Shown: positions 26,202-38,372 of the stretch, piece by piece
How positions within the stretch are numbered: the first letter of the stretch is position 1
Layout of the letters: every line of letters starts with the position of its first letter
Assembly: GCF_014205165.1 (NCBI RefSeq)
Contig: NZ_JACHMZ010000001.1
Coordinates: 3,454,501 to 3,518,500 of the forward strand
Direction of reading: 5' to 3'
DNA from: Micromonospora carbonacea
GTDB taxonomy: Bacteria > Actinomycetota > Actinomycetes > Mycobacteriales > Micromonosporaceae
Length of the DNA stretch: 64,000 bases
Notes under the pieces: model-generated
What the model was told of the DNA's origin: nothing
Databases searched by the model: none
The model's input: only the letters and a program-made list of their open reading frames with translations
Position numbers and translations under genes: made by a program

Positions 26202-28804
26202 TCCTGCGGCCCCTCCGGCTGGTGCTGCGCTTGCGGCTGACCCCGTTCCCCGGCCTCCGGCGGCCCGGGGCGGACCGGCGGACCGGCGGCGGGCAGGCGC
26301 AGCACCATGGTCAGCCCCCCACCGGGGGTGGTCTCGGGGGTGATGGTGCCACCCATGGCCTCGACGAGGCCGCGGGACAGGGCGAGACCGAGGCCCACCC
26401 CGGTCTGGTTGTCGCGGTCGCCGAGGCGCTGGAACGGCAGGAAGACGTGCTCCCACTGGTCGGCGGGGATGCCGGGGCCGGTGTCGACCACCCGCAGCTC
26501 GACCTGGCCGGCGTGGGCGCTGGCGGCGACGGTGGGCGGCCGGCCGGGCGGGCTGTGCCGCAGGGCGTTCGCGACGACGTTGACCAGCACGCGTTCCAGC
26601 AGCCCGGGGTCGGCCCACGCGGCGGGCAGGTCCGTGGGGAGGTCGGTGCCGACGTCGGCGGCGGCCGGGCCGAGCTCGTCCAACGCCCGGGGCACCACGT
26701 CCTCCAGCCCGACCGCGGTGGCGGTGACGCCGAGCGCGCCGGCCTGCAACCGGCTCATGTCCAGCAGGTTCGCCACCAGCCGACCCAACCGGTCGAGGGA
26801 CTCGTCGGCGGTGGCGAGCAGCTCCTCGCGGTCGTCGGCGTCGAACTCGACGTCGGGGCTGCGCAGGCTGCTCACCGCCGCCTTCGCCGACGCCAGGGGC
26901 GTACGCAGGTCGTGGCTGACGGCGGCGAGCAGCGCGGTGCGCATCCGGTCGGCCTCCGCGAGGGGCCCGGCGGCGGCGGCCTGAACAGCGAGGCGTTCCT
27001 GCCGCAGCGCGACGGCGGCCTGGGCGGCGAACGCCTCGACGACGCGCCGGTCGGCGGCCGCCAACCGCCGGCCGGACAGCACGACGGTGAGCGTGTCGTC
27101 GACGGGCACGGCCGTCTCCCCCGCGTCGGGGCTGCCGGCCGGGGCGTCCCCGACGCTGGCCACCACCCGCCAGGCGGCCCGGTCCCGGTCCCGGTCGGGG
27201 CGGCCCCGCGCCTCGTCGACCAGCTCCAGGACGCTGACCGCGCGCAGCGCGAACGTCTCCCGCAGCCGGTCCAGCAGGGCCGGCAGCGGACGCTCGCCGC
27301 GCAGCACGCCGCCGGCCACGGTGGCGAGGGTCTGCGCGTCGGCGGAGGCCCGGGCGGCCTCCCTGGTGCGCCGGGCGGCAACGTCGACGACCCAGCTCAC
27401 GGCGACGGCGACGCCGACGAAGACGCCCAGCGCCAGCAGGTTGTCGGCCTCGGCGATGGTCAGCGTGCGGTACGGCGGGGTGAAGAACCAGTTGAGCAGC
27501 AGCGACCCGCCGAGGGCGGCGACCAGCGCCGGCCAGAGGCCGCCGACCAGGGCCACCCCCACGACCCCGGCGAGGAACAGCAGGATGTCGTTGGTGAGGG
27601 TGAGATCCGGCAGGGTGCGCAGCCCCAGGGTGAGCGCCGGCATGCCGAGCGCCGCGAGGGCGAAGCCGAGCAGCCTGCGCCGCCGCGACAGGGCGGCCGG
27701 CGTGGCGGCGGCCCGCCGGCCGCGCCCGGCCTCGGGGTGGGTGACCAGGTGCACGTCGATCGGCCCGGACAGGGCGGTGGTGGTGACGCCGACGCCCCGG
27801 GAGAAGAGCTGGGCGAACCGGCCCCGGCGGCTCGCGCCGAGCACGAGCTGGGTGGCGTTGACACCCCGGGCGAAGTCGAGCAGCGCCGCCGGGACGTCCG
27901 CGCCGAGCACCTGGTGGTAGGTGCCGCCGAGGCCCTCGACGAGGACCCGCTGGCGGGCCAGCCGGGCGGGGTCGGCGCCGGCCAGGCCGTCGCTGCGGGC
28001 GACGTGCACGGCCAGCAGGTCCGCGCCCCGGCCCCGGGCGGCGATCCGGGCGGCGCGGCGGATCAGCGTGTCCCCCTCCGGCCCGCCGGTCAGGGCCACG
28101 ACGACGCGTTCGCGGGCCTCCCAGGTGTCGGAGATGCCCTGCTGGGCGCGGTACGCGCCGAGCTGGTCGTCGACGGTGTCGGCGAGCCAGAGCAGGGCCA
28201 GCTCGCGCAGGGCGGTGAGGTTGCCGACCCGGAAGTAGTTGCCGAGGGCGGCGTCGATCCGGTCGGGGCCGTAGACGTTGCCGTGGGCCATCCTCCGGCG
28301 CAGCGCCTCCGGGGTCATGTCGACGAGCTCGACCTGCTCGGCGGCGCGGACGACGGCGTCCGGGACGGTCTCGCGCTGGGTGGTGCCGGTGATCCGGGCG
28401 ACCACGTCGTTGAGCGACTCCAGGTGCTGGACGTTGACGGTGGTCAGCACGGTGATGCCGGCGTCGAGCAGCTCCCGCACGTCCTGCCAGCGCTTCTCGT
28501 GGCGGGAGCCGGGCACGTTGGTGTGGGCCAGCTCGTCGACGACGACGACCTCGGGGCGGCGGGCCAGCACGCCGTCGAGGTCCAGCTCGGTGAGCTGCAC
28601 GCCCCGGTGGGTGAGGACCCGCCGGGGCACCTGTTCGAGGTCGCCGACCATGGCGGCGGTGTGCGGGCGGCCGTGGGTCTCGACCAGCCCGATCACCACG
28701 TCGGTGCCGCGCGCGGCCCGCCGTCGGGCCTCTTCGAGCATCGCGTACGTCTTGCCGACGCCGGGCGCGGCCCCGAGGTAGACGCGCAGCTCTCCGGTGG
28801 GCAC
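26198..28804 (-). CDS. kdpD: KdpD sensor histidine kinase
   Basis: 868 residues, full length. In order: KdpD N-terminal domain with a Walker-like LGAAPGVGKTYAML and DELAHTNVPGSRHEKRWQDV (1-205), a UspA-like domain (about 225-350), four membrane helices (DUF4118, about 375-480), a GAF-type domain, HisKA with AVSHDLRTPLASAK (about 630) and HATPase_c (DTGPGIPADQW, GVGLGLALSRGLVEAMGG). It senses K+ limitation and phosphorylates KdpE. A hairpin separates it from kdpC, so kdpDE may be made at a lower level than the pump. Confidence 0.97.
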   Translation of the reverse strand: MPTGELRVYLGAAPGVGKTYAMLEEARRRAARGTDVVIGLVETHGRPHTAAMVGDLEQVPRRVLTHRGVQLTELDLDGVLARRPEVVVVDELAHTNVPGSRHEKRWQDVRELLDAGITVLTTVNVQHLESLNDVVARITGTTQRETVPDAVVRAAEQVELVDMTPEALRRRMAHGNVYGPDRIDAALGNYFRVGNLTALRELALLWLADTVDDQLGAYRAQQGISDTWEARERVVVALTGGPEGDTLIRRAARIAARGRGADLLAVHVARSDGLAGADPARLARQRVLVEGLGGTYHQVLGADVPAALLDFARGVNATQLVLGASRRGRFAQLFSRGVGVTTTALSGPIDVHLVTHPEAGRGRRAAATPAALSRRRRLLGFALAALGMPALTLGLRTLPDLTLTNDILLFLAGVVGVALVGGLWPALVAALGGSLLLNWFFTPPYRTLTIAEADNLLALGVFVGVAVAVSWVVDVAARRTREAARASADAQTLATVAGGVLRGERPLPALLDRLRETFALRAVSVLELVDEARGRPDRDRDRAAWRVVASVGDAPAGSPDAGETAVPVDDTLTVVLSGRRLAAADRRVVEAFAAQAAVALRQERLAVQAAAAGPLAEADRMRTALLAAVSHDLRTPLASAKAAVSSLRSPDVEFDADDREELLATADESLDRLGRLVANLLDMSRLQAGALGVTATAVGLEDVVPRALDELGPAAADVGTDLPTDLPAAWADPGLLERVLVNVVANALRHSPPGRPPTVAASAHAGQVELRVVDTGPGIPADQWEHVFLPFQRLGDRDNQTGVGLGLALSRGLVEAMGGTITPETTPGGGLTMVLRLPAAGPPVRPGPPEAGERGQPQAQHQPEGPQE

Positions 28805-28841
28805 CGTGTTCCTCCTTCCATGGGTCGACGTGGCCGACGTG

Positions 28842-28874
28842 GGCCGGGGCGGGCGTCGGCGGTCCGCCCCGGCC
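28842..28874 (-). terminator. Hairpin between kdpC and kdpD
   Basis: GGCCGGGGCGG and CCGCCCCGGCC are perfect 11-bp arms around an 11-base loop, starting just past the kdpC stop. It is a likely partial terminator that lowers kdpDE expression relative to the pump genes. Confidence 0.55.
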
Positions 28875-28879
28875 AGGGT

Positions 28880-29760
28880 TCAACGACCGGGGAGCCGCCG
28901 GTCGAGGGCGAGGTTCAGCTCCAGCACGTTAACGCCGGGCTCGCCCAGGAAGCCCAGCGCCCGGCCGGTGGTGTGCGCGGCCACCAGCCGCCGGACGGCC
29001 GCCGGGTCCGCGCCGCGCTCGCGGGCCACGCGGGCGACCTGGAGTTCGGCGTACGCGGGGCTGATGTGCGGGTCGAGGCCGCTGCCGCTGGCGGTGACCG
29101 CGTCGGCGGGCACGGCCGGGTCGGCCGGGGCGTCGCCGCGCACCGGGACGAGCACCGCGCCGGCGGCGACGTAGTCCTCGCCGGGCCGCGCCAGCTCCAC
29201 CGCGACGCCCTGCCAGGTGGCCACGAACGGGGTGGCGGGGGCGGTCTGGTTGACGCTGACGACGCGGGTGACCGGGCCGGTGAACCCGTCGCGACGGAAC
29301 ACGCCGAGGACGGCGCCGACCCCGTCGGCGGTGCAGTACGGCCGCCGCCCGTCCACCCCGTTCAGCGCGCCGACGGCCCGGCTGCGGGCGCAGACCCGGG
29401 TGAGCAGGCTCGTCGACGAATCGGCGGGGTCGGCGGCCAGGGTGTCGACGACGCTCTCCGGGCCGAGGTTGCTCGCCGCCGTGGCGGTGGGATCGTAGCC
29501 GTCGCCGGCCGCCGAGGGGCGGGACTGGAAGTAGCGCGGGACGGGGTCGCCGGCGGCGTCGGTGAACGCCTGGCCGAGGAACGCGCTGCCGACGGTCCGG
29601 CCGCCGGCGGTGACGAGCGATCCGTCGGCGCGGGCGTCGAGGCCGGGCAGCCGGGCGGCGGCGACCAGGGCGAGCGGGTACGCGAGGCCGAGCAGGGCGG
29701 TGAGCACGAGCAGGGCGCGCAGGGCGGCCAGGTGTTGGGCGAGCCAGGTGGGTGGGCGCA

Positions 29761-29761
<1 letters not shown>
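28880..29761 (-). CDS. kdpC: Potassium-transporting ATPase KdpC subunit
   Basis: 293 residues, longer than E. coli KdpC (190), as in many actinomycetes. One N-terminal transmembrane helix ([21 protein letters not shown]) precedes the outer domain with [36 protein letters not shown] and [26 protein letters not shown], the KdpC signatures. A middle insertion of about 90 residues accounts for the extra length. KdpC stabilises K+ and nucleotide binding. Its ATG shares one base with the kdpB stop. Confidence 0.95.
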
Positions 29762-31941
<2,180 letters not shown>

Positions 31942-31961
31942 GTCCTTCTCTCTCATGGTGG

Positions 31962-33617
31962 TCACAGCCCCTCGGCGAGGGGGCCGAGCGCGAGGGCGGG
32001 CAGGAAGGTCAGCGCCACCAGGAGCACCGTGACGCCGACGACCATCCCGACGAACAGCGGCCGGTGGGTCGGCAGGGTGCCCTCGGTGGCGGGGGTGGGC
32101 GTCTGGCGGGCCAGGGCGCCGGCCAGGGCGAGCACGAAGATGATCGGCAGGAACCGGCCCAGCAGCATGCACAGGCCCAGGGCGGTGTTCCACCACGGGG
32201 TGCCGACCGTGATGCCGGCGAACGCGGAGCCGTTGTTGTTGCTCGCCGAGGTGAACGCGTACAGCACCTCGGACAGGCCATGCGGGCCGGTGTTCAGGGC
32301 CGTCGAGTCGTTGCCGGTGGCGAAGGCAGCCGCCGTGCCGGTCAGCACCAGCGCCGGGGTGACCAGGAAGTACAGCGACGCGAGCTTGATCTCCCGCGCG
32401 CCGATCCGCTTGCCCACGTACTCCGGGGTCCGGCCCACCATCAGGCCGGCGACGAAGACGGTGATCACCGCGAGGACCAGCATGCCGTAGAGGCCGGAGC
32501 CCACCCCGCCGGGCGCCACCTCGCCGAGCATCATGTTGACCAGCGGCATCATCCCGCCCAGGGCCGTGTACGAGTCGTGGAACGAATTCACCGCGCCGGT
32601 GGAGGTGAGCGTCGTCGCCGCGGCGAAGGTCGCCGAGCCCGACACCCCGAAGCGCACCTCCTTGCCCTCCAGCGCCGCCCCGACCGCCTGCGGCACCGTG
32701 CCGTGGCCCGCCAGCTCGAAGACGTTGGTCAGGGCGACGCTCGCCACCGCCAGGACCGCCATGACCGCGGCGATGGCGTACCCCTGCCGGTGCTGGCCGA
32801 CCATCCGGCCGAACACCCGGGGCAGGCTGAACGGGATCACCAGGAGGAGGAAGATCTCCAGCCAGTTCGTCCAGGCCGTCGGGTTCTCGAACGGATGGGC
32901 GCTGTTGGCGTTGTAGAAGCCGCCGCCGTTGGTGCCCAGCTCCTTGATCACTTCCTGGCTGGCCACGGGCCCGCCGGTGATCGTCTGGGTCCCGCCGGTG
33001 AGCGTGGTGACGTCGCTGCCGGCGGAGAGGTTCTGCACCACGCCGCCGAGCATCAGCACGAGCGCCCCGAGCACCGCCACGGGCAGCAGGACCCGCAGCA
33101 CGATCCGGGTCAGGTCGACCCAGAAGTTGCCCAGCTCACCCGTGCGGCCCCGGGCGAACCCGCGGACCAGGGCGACCGCGACGGCGATGCCGACGGCGGC
33201 GGAGACGAAGTTCTGCACCGCCAGCCCGGCCATCTGCACCAGGTGGCCCATGGTCGACTCGCCCGAATACCACTGCCAGTTCGTGTTGGTCACGAACGAC
33301 ACGGCGGTGTTCCACGCCCCGTGCGGCACCACCGGGGCGAAGCCCAGGGACAGCCACAGGTGGTCCTGCACGCGCTGGAACGCGTACAGGAACAGGATCG
33401 AGACGGCGGAGAAGGCCAGCACCGCGCGGGCGTACACGCCCCAGGTCTGCCCGGCGGCCGGGTCGACCCCGACCAGGCGGTAGACGACCCGCTCGACGCG
33501 GGCGTGCCGGGTGCCCGCCACCACGCGGTACAGGTGGTCGCCGAACGGCCGGTAGGCGACGGCCAGGGCCGCCACGAGCGAGAGCGCGGACAGCACGCCG
33601 GCTGTCGTCGTGGTCAT
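31962..33617 (-). CDS. kdpA: Potassium-transporting ATPase KdpA subunit
   Basis: 551 residues, about ten membrane segments, four-fold pseudo-symmetric K+ channel-like subunit. Selectivity-loop regions are visible at [48 protein letters not shown] and [11 protein letters not shown]. Its start overlaps the kdpF stop as TGATG, implying coupled translation. Confidence 0.97.
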   Translation of the reverse strand: MTTTTAGVLSALSLVAALAVAYRPFGDHLYRVVAGTRHARVERVVYRLVGVDPAAGQTWGVYARAVLAFSAVSILFLYAFQRVQDHLWLSLGFAPVVPHGAWNTAVSFVTNTNWQWYSGESTMGHLVQMAGLAVQNFVSAAVGIAVAVALVRGFARGRTGELGNFWVDLTRIVLRVLLPVAVLGALVLMLGGVVQNLSAGSDVTTLTGGTQTITGGPVASQEVIKELGTNGGGFYNANSAHPFENPTAWTNWLEIFLLLVIPFSLPRVFGRMVGQHRQGYAIAAVMAVLAVASVALTNVFELAGHGTVPQAVGAALEGKEVRFGVSGSATFAAATTLTSTGAVNSFHDSYTALGGMMPLVNMMLGEVAPGGVGSGLYGMLVLAVITVFVAGLMVGRTPEYVGKRIGAREIKLASLYFLVTPALVLTGTAAAFATGNDSTALNTGPHGLSEVLYAFTSASNNNGSAFAGITVGTPWWNTALGLCMLLGRFLPIIFVLALAGALARQTPTPATEGTLPTHRPLFVGMVVGVTVLLVALTFLPALALGPLAEGL

Positions 33618-33706
33618 CAGAACCGCTCCGGAAACAGCAGGGCGATCACCAGGAACACGCCCAGGCCGATCGCCAGCACCAGGCCGACGGCGTTGACGGC
33701 GTTCAC
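33617..33706 (-). CDS. kdpF: KdpF small membrane subunit
   Basis: 29 residues: a single hydrophobic helix ([23 protein letters not shown]). The length, the C-terminal PERF and the position immediately before kdpA are typical of KdpF, which stabilises the KdpABC complex. GTG start, with GGAGAAG upstream inside the preceding mini-gene. Confidence 0.9.
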   Translation of the reverse strand: MNAVNAVGLVLAIGLGVFLVIALLFPERF

Positions 33707-33786
33707 AGCTTCTCCACGCCCCTCACCAGGAGGGCGAGCGCCGCGAACAGCGCCACCGTCACCAGCACGTACCCCAGGTCGGACAC
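33703..33786 (-). CDS. 27-residue membrane peptide preceding kdpF
   Basis: GTG-initiated frame of 27 codons encoding [20 protein letters not shown] followed by VRGVEKL: one hydrophobic helix with a basic end. A perfect AGGAGG lies eight bases upstream and the stop overlaps the kdpF GTG by four bases, so it is almost certainly translated and coupled to the Kdp pump. Peptides of this kind at this spot are often unannotated. A role as an extra Kdp subunit or leader peptide is inference. Confidence 0.75.
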   Translation of the reverse strand: MSDLGYVLVTVALFAALALLVRGVEKL

Positions 33787-34093
33787 GGTCGTTTCCTCCT
33801 ACCGGACGCGGTCGCCGCGACCGGGCCGGCCGCGCCGGGCCATCACATCCCGCCGCGCGGCGCGCGGACAGGGGCCATAACGCGACCGTGACGGCGACGG
33901 GCCGTTTCTTGACGCCGTTTTCACGCGGACCGATCGCGGCCGTGAGCGCGGTCACCCCGCCGGGCCGGAGCCGTCGCGCCGGGGCGGCCCGGCGGGCAGG
34001 TGGCCAGGGTGACCGCCCGGTCGCGCAGCGCCACCGGGGGTACGCCGGCCGCAGGAAGAGGCGCTCCGGAGGCACTTCCCGGTAACCCGGCTA

Positions 34094-34122
34094 TTGACCG
34101 GTTTTCATCGGCCGGCAATACT
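34094..34122 (+). promoter_or_regulatory. Sigma-70-type promoter for GH51
   Basis: TTGACC, a 17-bp spacer, then AATACT. The transcription start would fall at or inside the adjacent operator, as expected for a repressed promoter. Confidence 0.45.
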
Positions 34123-34128
34123 CCCCCG

Positions 34129-34142
34129 TGTTAGCGCTCACA
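34129..34142. promoter_or_regulatory. LacI-type operator candidate upstream of GH51
   Basis: TGTTAGC-GCTCACA is a 14-bp palindrome with one mismatch and an AGCGCT core, lying just downstream of the -10 box. It has the form of arabinose/xylose-responsive LacI operators in actinomycetes. The regulator is not in the window. Confidence 0.55.
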
Positions 34143-34229
34143 TCCAGGTCCGTCCGGCCGGCCGGGGCGCGGCGCGTCGGGCCCCGGCCCCGGCGCGCCC
34201 GGGGCGGTGCCGATGTCCAGGAGGCACAC

Positions 34230-36770
34230 ATGTTCCGACCGCACCCACTGCTCGGCCTCGCGGCGGCCGCGCTGGTGGCCACCACCGTCGCCACCGCCGC
34301 GCCCGGCCTGGCCAGGACGCCGGCCCCGCAGCCCGAATACACCATCACCGTCGACCCGGCCGCCGCCGGCACCCCGATCAGCCACTCCCTGTACGGGGTG
34401 TTCTTCGAGGACATCAACTTCGCCGCCGACGGCGGGCTCTACGCCGAGCTGGTCCGCAACCGCTCCTTCGAGTTCGGCCCGGCCGACAACCCGTCCTACA
34501 GCCCGCTGACCGGCTGGACACCCACCGCCGACGCCGGCGGCGTCGGCGTCGCGTCCACGGCGGACGACGCCGCCCGGCTGCACGAGCGCAACCGCACCTA
34601 CCTGCGCCTCGACCTCGACAACCCCGGCGGCGGCCGGTACGGCGTGACGAACGCCGGCTTCACCACCGGGATCGCGCTGCGCGCCGGCGGCGCGTACGAC
34701 TTCTCGGTCTGGGCCCGCACCGACGCCGCCGCCGGGACCCCCCTGACCGTCACCCTGCACGACGCCGCCGGCCAGCCGCTCGCCGTGCCCCTGACCCGCG
34801 CCGTGCGCGGCGACCGCTGGACGAAGTACACCGGAACGCTGAAGGCGACCCGCAGCACCGACGCGGGCCGACTGTCCGTGCGCGCGGGCGGCACCGGCGT
34901 CCTGCGGCTGGACATGGTCTCGCTGTTCCCCCGCGACACCTTCCGCAAGCGCCCCAACGGCCTGCGCCGCGACCTCGCCGAGAAGATCGCGGCGCTGAAG
35001 CCCGGCTTCGTCCGCTTCCCCGGCGGCTGCCTGGTCAACACCGGCAGCATGTACGGCTACGACGCCGCCTCGAACTGGCCCCGGGCCCGCTCCTACCAGT
35101 GGAAGGACACCGTCGGCCCGGTCGAGACCCGTGCCACCAACGCCAACTTCTGGGGCTACAACCAGTCCTACGGCCTGGGCTACTACGAGTACTTCCAGTT
35201 CGCCGAGGACATCGGCGCGATGCCGCTGCCCGTCGTGCCCGCCCTGGTCACCGGCTGCGGCCAGAACCAGGCCACCGCCGACGAGGCCCTGCTGCAACGC
35301 CACATCGCCGACACCCTCGACCTGATCGAGTTCGCCAACGGGCCGGCCAGCTCCACCTGGGGCCGCCTGCGCGCCTCGATGGGGCACCCCCGGCCGTTCG
35401 GCCTGACCCACCTCGCCGTCGGCAACGAGGAGAACCTGCCCGACGCCTACTTCGCCAACTTCCAGAGGTTCCGCGCCGCGATCGAGGCGGCGCACCCGGG
35501 GATCACCGTCATCGGCAACTCCGGCCCCGACGACGCCGGCGCGACCTTCGACCGGCTCTGGCAGCTCAACCGCGACGCCGGCGTCGACATGGTCGACGAG
35601 CACTACTACAACAGCCCGGCGTGGTTCCTGCAGAACACCACCCGCTACGACTCCTACGACCGCGCCGGCCCGAAGGTCTTCCTCGGCGAGTACGCCTCAC
35701 AGGGCAACAAGCTGGCCAACTCGCTGGCCGAGGCGGCGTACCTGACCGGCCTGGAGCGCAACGCCGACGTGGTGCGGATGGCCTCGTACGCGCCGCTGCT
35801 GGCCAACGTGGACAACGTCCAGTGGCGCCCGGACCTGATCTGGTTCGACAACGACGAGTCGTGGGGCTCCACCAGCTACCAGGTGCAGAAGCTGTTCATG
35901 AACAACGTCGGCGACCGGACCGTGCCGAGCCGGGTCACCGGCCCGTCCACCGCGCCGACGCCGATCACCGGCGGGATCGGCCTGTCGACCTGGGCCACCT
36001 CGGCGACGTACGACGACGTGCGGGTGACCACCCCCGACGGCACGGTGCTGTTCGCCGACGACTTCTCCGCCGGGGCCGACGCCTGGACGCCGCTGGCGAA
36101 CCGGGGCTCCTGGTCGGTGGTCGACGGCGCGTACACCCAGTCGGACACCGGCGCGCAGGACACGCTGGTCAGGGCCGCCGACGTCACGGCCAGCGACTAC
36201 GACCTGACGCTCAAGGCCCGCAAGAACGCCGGCGCGGAGGGCTTCCTCGTCGCGTTCGGGGTGCAGGACTCCGGCAACTTCTACTGGTGGAACCTCGGCG
36301 GCTGGAACAACACCCAGGGCGCGGTGGAGAAGGCCACCAACGGGGCCAAGGAGACCCTGCTCGCCAAGCCGAACCGGATCACCACCGGCGCCACCTACGA
36401 CGTCAAGGTGCAGGTGCGCGGCACCAGGGTCACCCTGTTCCTCGACGGCCAGGAGTGGGCCAGCTTCACCGACGACCGGGTGACCCGCACGTTCACCCAG
36501 GTCGTCACCCGCGACGACGCCACCGGCGAGCTGATCGTCAAGGTGGTCAACGCCCAGGACCGGCCCGCCGTGACCCGGGTGGACCTGGGCGGGCTGCGGG
36601 TGCGCGACCGGGCCCGGATGACCGTGATCACCGGCGACCCGGGCGAGCAGAACACCCGCTCGGCCGAGCCGATCCAGCCGGCCACCCGGACCGTCGGCGG
36701 CATCGCCGGCACCTTCACCCGCACCTTCGCGCCCAACTCCGTCACCTTCCTGCGCATCCGGACCAAGTGA
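34230..36770 (+). CDS. Secreted GH51 alpha-L-arabinofuranosidase with inserted beta domain
   Basis: 846 residues with a signal peptide (to about 33). A CBM4/9-like beta-sandwich (about 85-225) is set into the start of the catalytic unit. The (beta/alpha)8 barrel contains acid/base Glu in VGNEENLPDAYF and nucleophile Glu in VFLGEYASQGNK. The C-terminal beta-sandwich (QVQKLFMNNVGD ... TGELIVKVVNAQDRP) is interrupted by about 190 residues resembling a LamG or family 16-like concanavalin fold (VLFADDFSAGADAWTPL ... VTLFLDGQEWASFTDD). It removes arabinofuranose from arabinan or arabinoxylan. CAGGAGG decides the ATG. The gene is 10 bp before the GH43 gene, in one operon. Confidence 0.93.
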   Translation: MFRPHPLLGLAAAALVATTVATAAPGLARTPAPQPEYTITVDPAAAGTPISHSLYGVFFEDINFAADGGLYAELVRNRSFEFGPADNPSYSPLTGWTPTADAGGVGVASTADDAARLHERNRTYLRLDLDNPGGGRYGVTNAGFTTGIALRAGGAYDFSVWARTDAAAGTPLTVTLHDAAGQPLAVPLTRAVRGDRWTKYTGTLKATRSTDAGRLSVRAGGTGVLRLDMVSLFPRDTFRKRPNGLRRDLAEKIAALKPGFVRFPGGCLVNTGSMYGYDAASNWPRARSYQWKDTVGPVETRATNANFWGYNQSYGLGYYEYFQFAEDIGAMPLPVVPALVTGCGQNQATADEALLQRHIADTLDLIEFANGPASSTWGRLRASMGHPRPFGLTHLAVGNEENLPDAYFANFQRFRAAIEAAHPGITVIGNSGPDDAGATFDRLWQLNRDAGVDMVDEHYYNSPAWFLQNTTRYDSYDRAGPKVFLGEYASQGNKLANSLAEAAYLTGLERNADVVRMASYAPLLANVDNVQWRPDLIWFDNDESWGSTSYQVQKLFMNNVGDRTVPSRVTGPSTAPTPITGGIGLSTWATSATYDDVRVTTPDGTVLFADDFSAGADAWTPLANRGSWSVVDGAYTQSDTGAQDTLVRAADVTASDYDLTLKARKNAGAEGFLVAFGVQDSGNFYWWNLGGWNNTQGAVEKATNGAKETLLAKPNRITTGATYDVKVQVRGTRVTLFLDGQEWASFTDDRVTRTFTQVVTRDDATGELIVKVVNAQDRPAVTRVDLGGLRVRDRARMTVITGDPGEQNTRSAEPIQPATRTVGGIAGTFTRTFAPNSVTFLRIRTK

Positions 36771-36780
36771 GGTAGCCACG

Positions 36781-38247
36781 ATGACGTACCCGATGAGCCG
36801 ACGTGTCCTGCTGCGCGGCGGGCTGGGGGTGGCGGCGACCGGCATGGTCGCCGGGCTGTCCTCCGCGGCCACCGCCGGCCCCCGGCCCGGCGTGGCCCGC
36901 ACCGACGCCGAGGTCTACGGCGTCACCACCGTCGACCCACTGATCACCCAGCGCGCCGACCCGTTCATCACCCGGCCGGTCGCCGGGACGTACTACTTCA
37001 CCGGCTCCGTGCCGGAGTACGACCGGATCGTCGTGCGGGGCGCGTCCACCATCGCCGGTCTGGCCACCGCGGCCGAGTCCGTGATCTGGCGGCGGCCCGC
37101 CAGCGGGAAGATGGCCGGGCACATCTGGGCGCCGGAGCTGCACCGCATCGACGGGCGGTGGTACGTCTACTTCGCCGCCGGGGACTCCGACAACGTGTTC
37201 CGCATCCGGATGTACGTGCTGGAGTCGGGGCTGGCCGACCCGCGCGACCCCGCCGGGTGGACGCTGCGCGGCCAGATCGCCACGGAGTGGGACGACTTCT
37301 CCCTCGACGCGACCACCTTCGCGCACGCCGGGCGGCGCTACCTGGTGTGGGCGCAGGCCGAGCCAGAGATCGCGGTCAACACCAGCCTGTACATCGCCGA
37401 GATGAACACGCCGTGGTCCATCCGCACCAAGCCGGTGCGCATCGCCACCCCGACGCGGGCGTGGGAGACGCAGGGCTTCGCGGTCAACGAGGGCCCGGCG
37501 GTGCTGGTGCGCAACGGGCGGGTGTTCCTGACCTTCTCCGCCAGCGCCACGGACGCCCGCTACTGCATGGGCCTGCTGACCGCCGACGCGGGCGCGAACC
37601 TGCTGGACAACCGGTCGTGGGTGAAGACCCCCGACCCGGTCTTCGCCACCTGGGAGCAGACCCGGCGGTACGGCCCGGGGCACAACTCGTTCACCGTCGC
37701 CGAGGACGGGGTGACCGACGTGCTCGTCTACCACGCCCGCGACTACCGCGACATCACCGGCGACCCGCTCTACGACCCCAACCGGCACACGCGCGTGCAG
37801 CGGCTGTACTGGCACGGCGACGGCTCGCCGCTGTTCGGGGTGCCCGTGGGCGAGGGCGGCCCGATCGTGCGCCTGTCCCCCGCCGACGCCCGCGGCGCGT
37901 TCGTGCGGCACTGGGAGTACGTGCTGCGGGTCGACTCCGGCGTGCGCGAGCTGGCCGACACCCAGTTCCGGTTCGTGCCGGGGCTGGCCGGCGCGGGCAC
38001 CGAGTCGCTGCGGTCGGTCAACTTCCCCGACCGGCACGTCCGGGTCGTCGACGGGACCGTCCAGATCGTCCCGGTGGTGGCCGGCAGCCCCGAGGCGACC
38101 TCGGCGAGCTTCCGCCGGGTGCCCCGCGACGGTGGCGGGATCTCCCTCCAGCTCGCCGGCGACGCCACCGCGTACCTGCGGCACGACCGGGGCCGGCTGA
38201 TCGTCGGGCCGGCGGCCGGGAACCGGACGACCTTCCTGCTGAGCTGA
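36781..38247 (+). CDS. Tat-exported GH43-type arabinosidase/arabinanase with AbfB-like domain
   Basis: 488 residues. A twin-arginine signal (SRRVLLRGGLGVAATGMVAG) begins the protein. The five-bladed propeller (about 45-340) shows GH43 acids: Asp in RADPFITR, Asp in LDATTFAH and Glu in VNEGPAVL. The C-terminal 140 residues resemble an arabinose-binding AbfB/CBM42 trefoil (RSVNFPDRHVRVVDG, ASFRRVPRDGGG). It likely releases arabinose from arabinan side chains together with the upstream GH51. A perfect palindrome terminator follows. Confidence 0.9.
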   Translation: MTYPMSRRVLLRGGLGVAATGMVAGLSSAATAGPRPGVARTDAEVYGVTTVDPLITQRADPFITRPVAGTYYFTGSVPEYDRIVVRGASTIAGLATAAESVIWRRPASGKMAGHIWAPELHRIDGRWYVYFAAGDSDNVFRIRMYVLESGLADPRDPAGWTLRGQIATEWDDFSLDATTFAHAGRRYLVWAQAEPEIAVNTSLYIAEMNTPWSIRTKPVRIATPTRAWETQGFAVNEGPAVLVRNGRVFLTFSASATDARYCMGLLTADAGANLLDNRSWVKTPDPVFATWEQTRRYGPGHNSFTVAEDGVTDVLVYHARDYRDITGDPLYDPNRHTRVQRLYWHGDGSPLFGVPVGEGGPIVRLSPADARGAFVRHWEYVLRVDSGVRELADTQFRFVPGLAGAGTESLRSVNFPDRHVRVVDGTVQIVPVVAGSPEATSASFRRVPRDGGGISLQLAGDATAYLRHDRGRLIVGPAAGNRTTFLLS

Positions 38248-38253
38248 CCCGCG

Positions 38254-38285
38254 CGTGGCGGTGGCCCGGCCGGGCCACCGCCACG
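38254..38285. terminator. Bidirectional terminator, perfect 32-bp palindrome
   Basis: The two 16-bp arms meet at the CCGG centre (left arm CGTGGCGGTGGCCCGG). It begins seven bases after the GH43 stop and also faces the end of the convergent dioxygenase operon. Confidence 0.85.
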
Positions 38286-38372
38286 ACGCGCCACTGGTCG
38301 ACGTACCCGAATGGGTGGGGCCGGCCGGTGTGAGCGCGCACATCGCGGCTTCCCGGCCGCCGCGCCCACCGG

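Larger units (their letters stand above)
33787..34229. other. Divergent gap between kdp and the arabinan genes
   Basis: 443 bp without a gene. The kdp half should contain the KdpE-dependent promoter, but I recognise no KdpE box. The right half carries the GH51 promoter and operator. Confidence 0.6.
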
